Positions 8,292-15,094 of a DNA stretch of 37,266 bases are shown here, one piece after another (positions within the stretch are counted from its first letter, which is position 1; the number at the start of each line of letters is the position of its first letter). The notes under the pieces are model-generated. The model was not told the DNA's origin. It did no database searches and was given only the letters and a program-made list of their open reading frames with translations. Source of the stretch: an uncultured Acetatifactor sp. (lineage in GTDB: Bacteria; Bacillota; Clostridia; Lachnospirales; Lachnospiraceae); the NCBI GenBank assembly GCA_947625475.1, contig CANQOL010000032.1:1-37266 (forward strand), in the 5' to 3' direction. The position numbers were made by a program, and so were the translations under genes.

Positions 8292-8954
8292 CTACTCTCC
8301 GCCTCCATTCCCCGCGCCCGCAGCCTGCTCTGCCGTCTGCTCCGGCAGATAGTCCGCCGAAGCGTCCGCCAGGCGGATGCTCATGGAGGCGGTGGTAGTG
8401 GCCCGGCCGCTGTCGTCGTGATCCGTATTGTCCACATAGGAGGAAATCTCAATATACTCGATCAGAGGCTCCTCCTCCATCAGAACCTGATTGATATAGG
8501 TCAGGGTCTCCAGGCTGATATCCGCCAACACCAGGCTGATGTCCCGGCCGTTGACGGACAGGCTCTGCACGGTGCTGATGGGGAAAAACCGCCTCTCCAG
8601 CATATCCAGAACCTTCACCCGGTCAGGGATGGTGCGGTCAAACTGCTCATAGGAGTAACAATTGTACTGGGCCCTCACCGCATCGTAATCCGCGTAGGAG
8701 GACTGGATCTGCTCCAGATTGCTCTCCGCGGCTGCCAGCTGGGCCTCCGCCCGGTTTACCTTCTCCAGCCGCGCCACCACGGCGTACTTGGAAAACAGGA
8801 AGGCTCCCACAAAAATCAGGACCAAAATAGGGATCAGTCTGGAGGGACTGGCCAGTGTCTTCTCTTTGATCAGCAGATTCAAAGTGGTCTTGGAAGGAAT
8901 CTTGATCTGCTTTTTCCTGGCGGCCTTCCCCGCCTGCTGCTTTTCTTCGCTCAT
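8292..8954 (-). CDS. pilN: PilN-like pilus assembly protein
   Basis: 220 residues: about 38 cytoplasmic N-terminal residues rich in Lys/Ser, a single membrane span (about 39-58, RLIPILVLIFVGAFLFSKYA), a coiled-coil region and a ferredoxin-like C-terminal domain. In known systems the short cytoplasmic tail of PilN binds PilM. GGGGAGGG lies five bases before ATG 8954, and the pilM stop is 10 bases upstream, so the two are probably translated from one mRNA. The C-terminal tail is Ala/Gly/Glu-rich. Identification relies on topology and position between pilM and pilO. Confidence 0.75.
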   Translation of the reverse strand: MSEEKQQAGKAARKKQIKIPSKTTLNLLIKEKTLASPSRLIPILVLIFVGAFLFSKYAVVARLEKVNRAEAQLAAAESNLEQIQSSYADYDAVRAQYNCYSYEQFDRTIPDRVKVLDMLERRFFPISTVQSLSVNGRDISLVLADISLETLTYINQVLMEEEPLIEYIEISSYVDNTDHDDSGRATTTASMSIRLADASADYLPEQTAEQAAGAGNGGGE

Positions 8955-8966
8955 ATCCGCCCTCCC

Positions 8967-9944
8967 CTACTGCAGCGCCGCACCGGCGGCCCCGAGAGCG
9001 GTCTCCAGGTTCTCGGCGGGCGTCTCGCCTATGAGCTCGGAGCAGTCCTGTATGGGGATGGAGAGAGTTCCCTCCAGCACCTGCCGCAGGGCTCCGATCC
9101 TGGCGCCTCCGCCCGAGAGATGGATGTGCTCCAGCTCCACGTCGGGATTGTTATATCGGAAAAAGTAAACCGCCCTCTGCACCTCGTTGGCCAGATTCTG
9201 ATACACCTCCCGGCACTCGGGAAGGGACTGGCAGTCGTCGTGATTGGCCTCCCGGTAGGAGGCGGCCACGAAGGGATCTATGTGCAGGCGGTCCGCGATA
9301 ATTTCATCCAGCGCACTCATACCGTACTCCACCGTATGGGTGTTCTCGTACTTTTTCCCGTGATACATATACATTCTCACGGCAGTGTGCCCCAGATCGA
9401 TCAGGCAGTGGGCATGCTCCTCTTTGACGCCTGAGAAGAGATTGGCGTAGGCAATCTCGATGGGGACGGCGGTCCTCAGCTTGATGCCCGCCCGGCGGAA
9501 CATATCCCTGTAGGTCTGTACCGTGGACTTCAGGCAGGCCGCCGCCATCAGATCCAGCTCCCTGGGCTCCCCGGTCTCCGGGTCCTGATTCACGGCCAAC
9601 ACCGCATAATCGTAATAGTAAGCGTCCTTCTCGGTGGTGATAAAATCCCGGAACTCATAGGGCAGATTGATCATAAGCTGCTCATGGGTCATCACCGGAC
9701 TGGTCATCCGGCGGCAGATGCACAGATGCCCCGGGAGCACCACTGCGGCCCCGCCCACTCTGACCTTATTTTTTTTGCAGGTCTCCTTGATAAAGTCCGC
9801 CAGAGCCTCATAGCTGGTGACCCGGCCCTCCCGGACCGCACCCTCGGGCAGGGGCTCCGAAACTGCCTTCTGAACCTTCCCCTTGGCCGCCACCGCTATA
9901 TGTAAGGCATGGGAGCCTATCTCAAAGCCTCCTATCGAAGCCAT
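8967..9944 (-). CDS. pilM: PilM actin-like ATPase of the pilus platform
   Basis: 325 residues with the actin-fold ATP-binding pattern: an N-terminal phosphate-1 loop (FEIGSHALHIAV), a central CLIDLGHTAVRMYMY phosphate-2 loop near residue 195 and a C-terminal HLSGGGARI adenosine motif near residue 285. PilM is a cytoplasmic ring protein that binds PilN and communicates with the ATPases. The start is ATG 9944, seven bases after GGAGG; a TTG two codons upstream is too close to that site. It follows pilD by 25 bases in the operon. Confidence 0.88.
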   Translation of the reverse strand: MASIGGFEIGSHALHIAVAAKGKVQKAVSEPLPEGAVREGRVTSYEALADFIKETCKKNKVRVGGAAVVLPGHLCICRRMTSPVMTHEQLMINLPYEFRDFITTEKDAYYYDYAVLAVNQDPETGEPRELDLMAAACLKSTVQTYRDMFRRAGIKLRTAVPIEIAYANLFSGVKEEHAHCLIDLGHTAVRMYMYHGKKYENTHTVEYGMSALDEIIADRLHIDPFVAASYREANHDDCQSLPECREVYQNLANEVQRAVYFFRYNNPDVELEHIHLSGGGARIGALRQVLEGTLSIPIQDCSELIGETPAENLETALGAAGAALQ

Positions 9945-9969
9945 CTGCAAACCTCCTCATCGTCTCCGG

Positions 9970-10770
9970 CTAGTGCAGAGCCGGTTCCAGCAGCCCCAGA
10001 TACCACTGAATGATCGGGTCGGCCGCCAGCACACAGAAATAGACGGCCACGCTTAAGGAGGGGATAAAGGGAAACGCCTTCTTCCACCCCGCCCTGTACC
10101 CCAGGGAAACTCCGATTCCCACCAGGCACCCCACAATCAGCATCAAAAGCATCTGGGCCCAGTTCAGGTAAAGCCCTATCACGGCTATAAACTTGATGTC
10201 CGCGCCTCCCATGGTCTCCTTGTGCAGGAGCCGGTCGGCAATCAAAACAGTCACCAAAATCGCCGCACCGAAGCCCAGCGATGTAAAAAATCCGTCTCTC
10301 AGGCGCACCAAGGGCGCCGGATGAGTCCCCAGAAACAGCAGGAAATTGGCCGCCGCCAGAAGATGCAGCACATCAGGCACCTCAAAGGTGGCCATATCCC
10401 AAAGGCACTCCGCAGCCAGCACCGTAAACAGCACCGTGTATTCCAGCGCAGCCCAGCCAAGGCCGAACCGCAGCAGAATCCCCGCGTACATGGCGCCGAA
10501 GATCACCTCTGTCAGGAAATATCTGGCAGAGATCCGCTCCCCGCAATGGCGGCACTTCCCTCTCAGGGCCAGCCAGCTGAACACCGGGATCAGCTCCAGG
10601 GGGGAGAGTGTATGCCCGCAGCCCGGGCAGTGGGAGCGTCCCCAGACGCCCTCGCCCTTCTGCAGGCGGATCTGCATACAGTTGATAAAGCTCGCCGCCA
10701 CAGCGCCTGCGAAAAAGACCGCCGCAAGCATACCAACGGCGGCAACGGGTGTAAAGTAGGATAAAGGCAT
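9970..10770 (-). CDS. pilD: Prepilin peptidase / N-methyltransferase PilD
   Basis: 266 residues, polytopic. The N-terminal methylase-type domain carries two CxxC pairs (CPGC near 49, CRHC near 73) that bind zinc in this family. The two catalytic aspartates of the peptidase part are visible in CLWDMATFEVPD and MGGADIKF. The second motif is normally GxGD; here the residue before Asp is Ala. It would process every prepilin of this locus at the membrane. ATG 10770 is preceded by GGAG at six bases; an in-frame TTG at 10782 has no good site. It is separated from pilA2 by about 200 bases of strong hairpins. Confidence 0.92.
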   Translation of the reverse strand: MPLSYFTPVAAVGMLAAVFFAGAVAASFINCMQIRLQKGEGVWGRSHCPGCGHTLSPLELIPVFSWLALRGKCRHCGERISARYFLTEVIFGAMYAGILLRFGLGWAALEYTVLFTVLAAECLWDMATFEVPDVLHLLAAANFLLFLGTHPAPLVRLRDGFFTSLGFGAAILVTVLIADRLLHKETMGGADIKFIAVIGLYLNWAQMLLMLIVGCLVGIGVSLGYRAGWKKAFPFIPSLSVAVYFCVLAADPIIQWYLGLLEPALH

Positions 10771-10830
10771 GTAAAACTCCAACCTTCCGTTTGTATCAAA
10801 AAGTAAATCTTCTCACATTCCCGCCTTCAC

Positions 10831-10910
10831 GGAGCGGAGAGAGGAAAAGAACCCTTTTCCGCTCTCCGCTCCGCCCCCGGCCGCACCCTTTTATAAGGCC
10901 GGGGGCGGAG
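10831..10910. repeat. Two overlapping GC-rich hairpins between pilA2 and pilD
   Basis: One hairpin (10831-10872) has an 11-bp outer stem plus a 7-bp inner stem (GGAAAAG/CTTTTCC). The other (10869-10910) has a perfect 14-bp stem (CTCCGCCCCCGGCC and complement). They share four bases, so they partly exclude each other. Neither is followed on the pilus strand by a T-tract, so they look like mRNA stabilisers or processing sites rather than simple terminators. The rest of 10771-10975 shows no gene. Confidence 0.75.
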
Positions 10911-10975
10911 AAGAATGCGATTTGTTAGGTATCAGGCTCCCGGGATGGGAGGGAATAAATAACAAAAGCGTTTAG

Positions 10976-11383
10976 TTACGGGGTAGAATCCACCCACCCA
11001 CCGGTGACCTCTCCACCGCTTGATACGGTAACTTCCAGCTTCTTGCCTTTGTAATGCTCAGTTGCATCCGTACATTGACACTCGGCCGTAACCTCATCTG
11101 TAGAGGCCAAATCGCCACATACAGTGCAGTTCTTAATTTCGAGATTATCCCCATCTTTTGTGAAAGTGCACACAATTCCACTTCCAGAAGAAGCATGTTC
11201 AAGCAAATAATGAGCCTCCGCCAAAGACTTAGCTGCACGCTCTGTATTCTGGTCAACTGAATGACGTGCCTTCTCCAGCTGTGACGAAAACACAGGAATT
11301 GCAACAGCCAGCAACACCGCCATGATCGCAATAACGATCAAAAGTTCGGCCAAAGTAAAGCCTTTTTTATTCATTTTGCCCAT
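10976..11383 (-). CDS. Major-type type IV pilin, paralogue 2
   Basis: 135 residues. The leader MGKMNKKG is cut before FTLAELLIVIAIMAVLLAVAIPVFSSQLEKAR, a textbook class a pilin start. The first 60 residues nearly duplicate those of the pilin at 11992, and both end in a G-VTG-W motif, but the middle differs. This one has five cysteines (one IVC, then CTVC and CQC), which could form disulfides or bind metal. The start is ATG 11383, eight bases after AAAGGAG; an upstream in-frame start has no ribosome site. The 177-base gap from the previous pilin holds no visible promoter, so co-transcription is likely. Confidence 0.9.
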   Translation of the reverse strand: MGKMNKKGFTLAELLIVIAIMAVLLAVAIPVFSSQLEKARHSVDQNTERAAKSLAEAHYLLEHASSGSGIVCTFTKDGDNLEIKNCTVCGDLASTDEVTAECQCTDATEHYKGKKLEVTVSSGGEVTGGWVDSTP

Positions 11384-11560
11384 AAGTAAAACTCTCCTTT
11401 CTAAACTAGTAAACATAAAGGATTATTTTACTTGACCTTATCGCCATTGGGCTTCTTTTGATCGTATTGCAATTCTGAACTATATGTTTTCCTAGATACA
11501 CTAGCACCTAACTTGTCATCTACTCATATTTCACTGGGCGCACTCAATTTTTGCACAGGC

Positions 11561-11992
11561 CTAATCATTAAAGCTCCAGTTTCCTGTAACAACACCCTTC
11601 TCCACTGTAATGACAAGGGAGTCACCGTTCGTTGTATCATCAGTAGAATTTTCCTTAACTACAGCTGACTTCGGCTTTACTGTAGAAGCACTCTTTGCCG
11701 CATCCTCGGTAGGTTGTGCCTTTTCGTCTACCATTTTGAGATTCTGCCCAGTGGCATCGTATTCAAAAGCATAATAAACTTTTCCACTGCTCTCAGAATT
11801 GTTTAACAAGTAATCCGCCTCAGCCATTGACATAGCCGAACGCTGAGTAGACTGGTCTACAGCGACACGGGCCTTCTCCAACTGTGCAGAGAATACCGGA
11901 ATTGCAATTGCGATCAAAATCGCCATGATAGCGATTACGATCAGGAGTTCAGCGAGCGTGAACCCCCCCCTTGCTTTTTTCATCTTTTCCAT
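11561..11992 (-). CDS. pilA: Major-type type IV pilin, paralogue 1
   Basis: 143 residues: leader MEKMKKARGG, then FTLAELLIVIAIMAILIAIAIPVFSAQLEKAR with Glu at +5, followed by an alpha-beta domain with no cysteines and many Ser/Thr/Lys. A perfect AAGGAGG precedes ATG 11992, and a promoter lies about 130 bases upstream, so it is first in the downstream half of the pilus locus and probably the most strongly expressed. Size, motif and position fit the main structural subunit. The symbol pilA is by analogy only. Confidence 0.92.
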   Translation of the reverse strand: MEKMKKARGGFTLAELLIVIAIMAILIAIAIPVFSAQLEKARVAVDQSTQRSAMSMAEADYLLNNSESSGKVYYAFEYDATGQNLKMVDEKAQPTEDAAKSASTVKPKSAVVKENSTDDTTNGDSLVITVEKGVVTGNWSFND

Positions 11993-12023
11993 AATAAGAC
12001 CTCCTTAGGGGAAAGTAAAATAT

Positions 12024-12100
12024 AGTACATCTTAAAGCGCGGGTGCGGCGCTCTATGACCGATAATAAATGCCAGGCCCAAAGGGGTGTTCCCGGTCTGG
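12024..12100 (-). other. Structured 5' leader of the pilA mRNA
   Basis: Between the promoter and pilA the transcript has an imperfect hairpin (TGCCAG ... CTGGCA, roughly 12069-12101) followed by a short AT-rich run. I looked for the GEMM (c-di-GMP-I) and c-di-GMP-II riboswitch cores here and did not see them. Its role is unknown; an upstream attenuator or stability element is possible. Confidence 0.35.
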
Positions 12101-12124
12101 CACAATACATTGTTCCTCACTGCT

Positions 12125-12153
12125 ATTATACACATTTTTTGACGCTGCGTCCA
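12125..12153 (-). promoter_or_regulatory. Promoter for pilA and the downstream pilus genes
   Basis: On the minus strand TGGACG, a 17-nt spacer and a perfect TATAAT, giving a start near 12118 and a leader of about 125 nt. The stretch 12154-12430 further upstream is AT-rich and shows no convincing gene on either strand. Confidence 0.65.
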
Positions 12154-12430
12154 GCATTTTTTCTTGAAAAACAACCAAAATCAAAAAGGAGACATTATAC
12201 AATATTACTACAAAAACGCTTTTCTTCTATTCCGTTTCCGTCAAATTGTGATAATCTGGAGGAATTTCTTTGTTGCCTTCATAACCGGCGCCGTACTCCC
12301 CGGCCGCAGAAGATCCCGCCTTTCTTGCGTCCTGCTTACTTCTCGGAAGGTTCTATTTCTTTCACAATTTTATAAGTCATTTATCTACATCCGGATTTTT
12401 TTAATTATTTTATATTCTCAAATTTTTATG

Positions 12431-12459
12431 TTGCATACCTGTGGAAAATATGGTACAGT
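12431..12459 (+). promoter_or_regulatory. Promoter of small RNA copy 2
   Basis: TTGCAT, 17-nt spacer, TACAGT. It occupies the same position relative to the RNA as the promoters of copies 1 and 3, but is further from consensus. Confidence 0.65.
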
Positions 12460-12465
12460 ATTGGA

Positions 12466-12560
12466 AGGGAAAAGCACCCACTCCAAAGTGGATGCTCCCG
12501 GTGAAGCTAATGTCCTTACGGACACCGCCTATCCTGTGGCTCAGACAGGATAGGCATTTT
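12466..12560 (+). ncRNA. Antitoxin-like small RNA, copy 2 (no toxin partner)
   Basis: It has the same three hairpins as copies 1 and 3: GCACCCAC/GTGGATGC, TGTCC/GGACA and the 11-bp terminator stem (12527-12555) followed by ATTTTCATT. The DNA downstream (12561-12605), where a convergent toxin should end, bears no trace of a toxin frame. It is therefore either an orphan antitoxin that could act in trans on copy 3 toxin mRNA or a decayed module. Confidence 0.75.
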
Positions 12561-12605
12561 CATTCCCTGTTATGAAAAATTTTTACCTCTGTTATAAAAT
12601 TTTAG

Positions 12606-12634
12606 TTGAATGTATGTGAAAAGTGTGATATAGT
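12606..12634 (+). promoter_or_regulatory. Promoter of small RNA copy 3
   Basis: TTGAAT, 17-nt spacer, TATAGT on the plus strand, closely matching the promoter of copy 1. Confidence 0.75.
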
Positions 12635-12640
12635 TTTACT

Positions 12641-12740
12641 TGAAAAGGAAAGCACCCACTCCAATGTGGATGCTCCCGAGGTTGCAATTGTCCGTATGGA
12701 CACCGCCTATCCTGTGGGCTAGACAGGATAGGCATTTTTA
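12641..12740 (+). ncRNA. Antisense RNA antitoxin, copy 3
   Basis: About 100 nt with its own promoter, a 5' hairpin (12652-12673), a middle hairpin (TGTCCGTATGGACA) and a terminator (GCCTATCCTGT stem 12705-12733, then ATTTTTATTT). It converges on the toxin gene at 12857-12738 and touches its stop codon. The toxin mRNA should continue through the complement of this whole RNA, ending at the 12652-12673 hairpin read in reverse with a TTTCCTTTTC tail. That gives a duplex of about 100 bp over the toxin 3' UTR, as in TxpA/RatA. C-rich loops (CTCCC) are also present. Confidence 0.8.
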
Positions 12741-12857
12741 TTTCTGCTTTTTCTTTCTCTTTTTGAGAAAGGTAAGCATCGTTATAATTAAGCTTCCAAA
12801 GGCACATAGCAATGTTAATATGCCAATGAAAATTGAAATAATTTCAAAAGCTGTCAT
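12738..12857 (-). CDS. Holin-like type I toxin, 39 residues
   Basis: The protein starts MTAFEIISIFIGILTLLCAF, continues with a single hydrophobic span to about residue 31 and ends in a basic tail (KKRKKKQK). This is the pattern of the Firmicutes putative holin-like toxins (TxpA/Hol_Tox type), which insert in the cytoplasmic membrane. An AAGGGGGGTGA site stands five to six bases before ATG 12857. Its mRNA has its own promoter and a long structured leader, and its 3' end is covered by the antisense RNA. It lies between the pilBTC and pilA parts of the pilus locus on the pilus strand. Toxicity is inferred, not shown. Confidence 0.82.
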   Translation of the reverse strand: MTAFEIISIFIGILTLLCAFGSLIITMLTFLKKRKKKQK

Positions 12858-12863
12858 ATAACG

Positions 12864-13023
12864 TCACCCCCCTTCCAACGTACTATGTACGTTTTGTATG
12901 ACCGGAAAAGCCGGTCATCAGGTCTCGGGAGGCTGCCTCTGCGCTTCGCTCCGGTCGGCGCCAAACAAGCGTCCCCCGGACGCTTAGCGCCCTGTCATGG
13001 GTACTTTCCTATGGCTTACGCCA
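12864..13023 (-). promoter_or_regulatory. Structured 5' leader of the toxin mRNA
   Basis: Going downstream: hairpin 12957-12991 (GGCGC plus an inner 8-bp stem AAGCGTCC/GGACGCTT), hairpin 12900-12916 (GACCGG/CCGGTC), and hairpin 12877-12893 (AACGTAC/GTACGTT) directly beside the ribosome site. Strong leader structures that limit translation of the primary transcript are usual for type I toxins. Confidence 0.6.
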
Positions 13024-13030
13024 CGCAACC

Positions 13031-13059
13031 AATATACCATCTCTGATATCACATTGCAA
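13031..13059 (-). promoter_or_regulatory. Promoter of the toxin gene
   Basis: TTGCAA, a 17-nt spacer and TATATT on the minus strand; predicted start near 13024, leaving a leader of about 165 nt before the toxin ATG. Confidence 0.65.
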
Positions 13060-13125
13060 CCATTTTTTATGCCTTTTATATGAATATGACGTCTGTTTAT
13101 ATCAAAATTGTATTAACTGTATAAA

Positions 13126-13165
13126 GCGGCAGCCTTCTCCCAGAAAAAGCTGCCGCAAATTTTTT
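13126..13165. terminator. Hairpin terminator after the pilBTC segment
   Basis: An 8-bp stem (GCGGCAGC/GCTGCCGC, 13126-13156). On the plus strand it is followed by AAATTTTTTC, and on the minus strand by a shorter TTTATAC run. It probably works in both directions and separates the upstream pilus genes from the toxin module. No gene is seen in 13166-13253. Confidence 0.65.
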
Positions 13166-13253
13166 CTTATTCTGATTGCTTACTCTCATTGAAAATGCGA
13201 ATCAGGAAGCGCCTGGTAAGTGCCCGGCCTGTGCCTCCTTCAGGCGGGGATGT

Positions 13254-13730
13254 TCACTGTCCTCCCGCCAGCACTTCCTTCCAGCTGTTGTAGCTAATCT
13301 CCCCTTCGCCGCTCACCACCACGATCAGGGGCGTATCTCCCAGCTTCCGGGAGCGGGCCTTGGCGGCCTGGCCGGAACCCTCGTCCCCGCCGTCATTGTA
13401 CAGATCCCGGGCGGGCGGCGTCAGGGAGGCGTAGTCCGAGCTCTCGCAGGGGGCATGCCGCAGGATCCGGCAGACCTCATTTTCCCCCGTGAACAGATAC
13501 ATCACCTTCTCGTTCCCGGGCCAGTGGCTCATCATGTACTCCGTCCGGGCAGCCGACTCGGCGTTCACGGCCTCCAGCCGGTCCATGGCCCGGCGCTCCT
13601 GCTCCTGAAAATTCAGCCACAGGGGCAGGGCGATCAAAACAACCACCGCGACCATGATGATCACTGCCGTAAATTCAAATTTTGTGTAGCCTCTCTCATC
13701 CCGCCTCATGGTCAGGCCGTCCCCTCTCAT
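13254..13730 (-). CDS. Atypical pilin-like protein after PilC
   Basis: 158 residues. A charged leader (RRDERG) is followed by YTKFEFTAVIIMVAVVVLIALPLW, a prepilin-like helix with Tyr at +1 and Glu at +5 in place of FTLxE. A soluble domain with two cysteines follows. The ATG overlaps the pilC stop (ATGA), which implies coupling; an internal ATG seven codons later (13709) is an alternative start. It is the last gene before the 13126-13156 terminator. It may be a minor or pseudopilin, but it belongs to no named family I recognise. The C-terminal part (about 60 residues) is Gly/Ser/Asp-rich. Confidence 0.7.
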   Translation of the reverse strand: MRGDGLTMRRDERGYTKFEFTAVIIMVAVVVLIALPLWLNFQEQERRAMDRLEAVNAESAARTEYMMSHWPGNEKVMYLFTGENEVCRILRHAPCESSDYASLTPPARDLYNDGGDEGSGQAAKARSRKLGDTPLIVVVSGEGEISYNSWKEVLAGGQ

Positions 13731-14938
13731 CCGATCCCATTGTACATATTGAACATAGGGAGATAAATTGCAATCACAATAAACCCGATGAAAATACCCA
13801 GGCCCACTGTCATAATGGGCTCCAGCATCCCAAGGGCCTTCTGGGAAGCCGCCATGGCCTCCTCGTCGTAGTAGGCGCCGATGGTGGCCATGGTTTCCTC
13901 CAGGGAGCCGGACTCCTCGCCCACAGCCGTCATCTCCTTGCACATATCGGGGAGATATTCATTGCTCTTTAAAACCTCGCCCAGGGCCTTGCCGCTCTCG
14001 ATGTCGGAAACCAGCTTTTCAATGCTCTGGCCGATAGCCTTGTTGTCCATGACTCTGGCGGTGATGGACAGGACCCTGGACATGGGCAGCCCCGCCGTCA
14101 GAAGGGTGGACAGGGTGTTGGAAAACTGGGAGGCTGCGTTCATAATGCTGATGCGGCCGATGACGGGGATCTTGACCTTGAGCTTGGCGATATTCAGCTC
14201 TCCGCTGGGGGTCTTCTGATAGAGCTTGTAGCCCAGGATCAGGACCACCAGTCCCACCAGCAAAAAGGGCCAGTAGGCCACAAAAAAGTCCGAGGTGGCC
14301 ATCAGAACCCTTGTGGGCAGGGGAAGCTGCTCTCCCATATTGCCGAACAGATCCAGCATAACCGGCACCAGCTTGACCATGACAATCGCCACCACGATCA
14401 CAGCCAACACAATCAGGAAAGCGGGATATGACAGGGCGGAGCGCACCTTCTGCTTCACCTTGTGGGCCTTGTCATAATAGACGGTCAGCCGGTCAAAGCA
14501 GGTCTCCAGCGTACCGGACTCTTCCCCCGCCCGGACCGTCTCGATGAAGGCCACCGGGATCTTCTTGCCGTTTTTCTGCAGGCTGTGGGCCAGAGAATAG
14601 CCGGCGTTCACATCCGCCGCGCACTGGGTCAGGATCCGCTTCATGAGCTTGTCGCTGGTCTGGCCGGCGATCAGCTCCACCACGCGGCCGATGGGAAGTC
14701 CCGCCCGGAGCATGATGGAAAACTGGGAGGCCGTCACCGAGAGGGTCTTATCCGCCACCCACAGGGGCTCGTTTAAGTCCACATGGGCCTTGTCCCCTCC
14801 CTTTACCTCGGTAATTTTTTCCACAATGGGACAGGTTCTCTTGATCTGATCCACCGCGTCAAATTCGCTGTATGCCTCCACAATCCCGGAAACCAGGGTT
14901 CCCTCGGCGGTTCTGGCCTTGTATTTGAAGGTCGTCAT
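13727..14938 (-). CDS. pilC: PilC inner-membrane platform protein
   Basis: 403 residues with the duplicated GspF/PilC layout: an N-terminal KYKARTAEG domain, a first GspF domain (LRAGLPIGRVVELIAGQT ... VRAGEESGTLE, about 75-170), two membrane spans, then a second domain (LLTAGLPMSRVLSI ... VGEESGSLEETM, about 270-370) and a C-terminal span. It is the membrane rotor or platform between the ATPases and the pilus. The start is ATG 14938, six bases after GGAG; an in-frame ATG at 14950 lacks a site. The 138-bp repeat separates it from pilT. Confidence 0.93.
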   Translation of the reverse strand: MTTFKYKARTAEGTLVSGIVEAYSEFDAVDQIKRTCPIVEKITEVKGGDKAHVDLNEPLWVADKTLSVTASQFSIMLRAGLPIGRVVELIAGQTSDKLMKRILTQCAADVNAGYSLAHSLQKNGKKIPVAFIETVRAGEESGTLETCFDRLTVYYDKAHKVKQKVRSALSYPAFLIVLAVIVVAIVMVKLVPVMLDLFGNMGEQLPLPTRVLMATSDFFVAYWPFLLVGLVVLILGYKLYQKTPSGELNIAKLKVKIPVIGRISIMNAASQFSNTLSTLLTAGLPMSRVLSITARVMDNKAIGQSIEKLVSDIESGKALGEVLKSNEYLPDMCKEMTAVGEESGSLEETMATIGAYYDEEAMAASQKALGMLEPIMTVGLGIFIGFIVIAIYLPMFNMYNGIG

Positions 14939-14944
14939 ACCAAT

Positions 14945-15082
14945 CTCCATTCAGGAGCGCTTTGCGCGACGGGGCGATGAGAAATTCGCGAATGCGATTT
15001 CTCATCTGCCATCAGGAGAATTTGTGACGCTCCGGCACAAATTCTCATGTGAAAAATCAGCACATCCGTGTGATTTTTCACA
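14945..15082. repeat. 138-bp multi-hairpin repeat, copy B
   Basis: The second copy of the element at 8154-8291, in the same orientation relative to the pilus genes, filling the gap between pilT and pilC and ending with the GGAG used by pilC. All three stem-loops are kept. Confidence 0.9.
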
Positions 15083-15094
15083 TTTCTCCATTCC

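Noticed and set aside
11993..12120. Possible c-di-GMP riboswitch before pilA
   Set aside because: Neither the GEMM core nor the class II core could be recognised; only one imperfect hairpin is present.
12164..12553. A 129-codon plus-strand open frame in the gap upstream of pilA
   Set aside because: Its end runs through small RNA copy 2 including the terminator, its composition is unlike a protein of this genome, and no good ribosome site precedes it.
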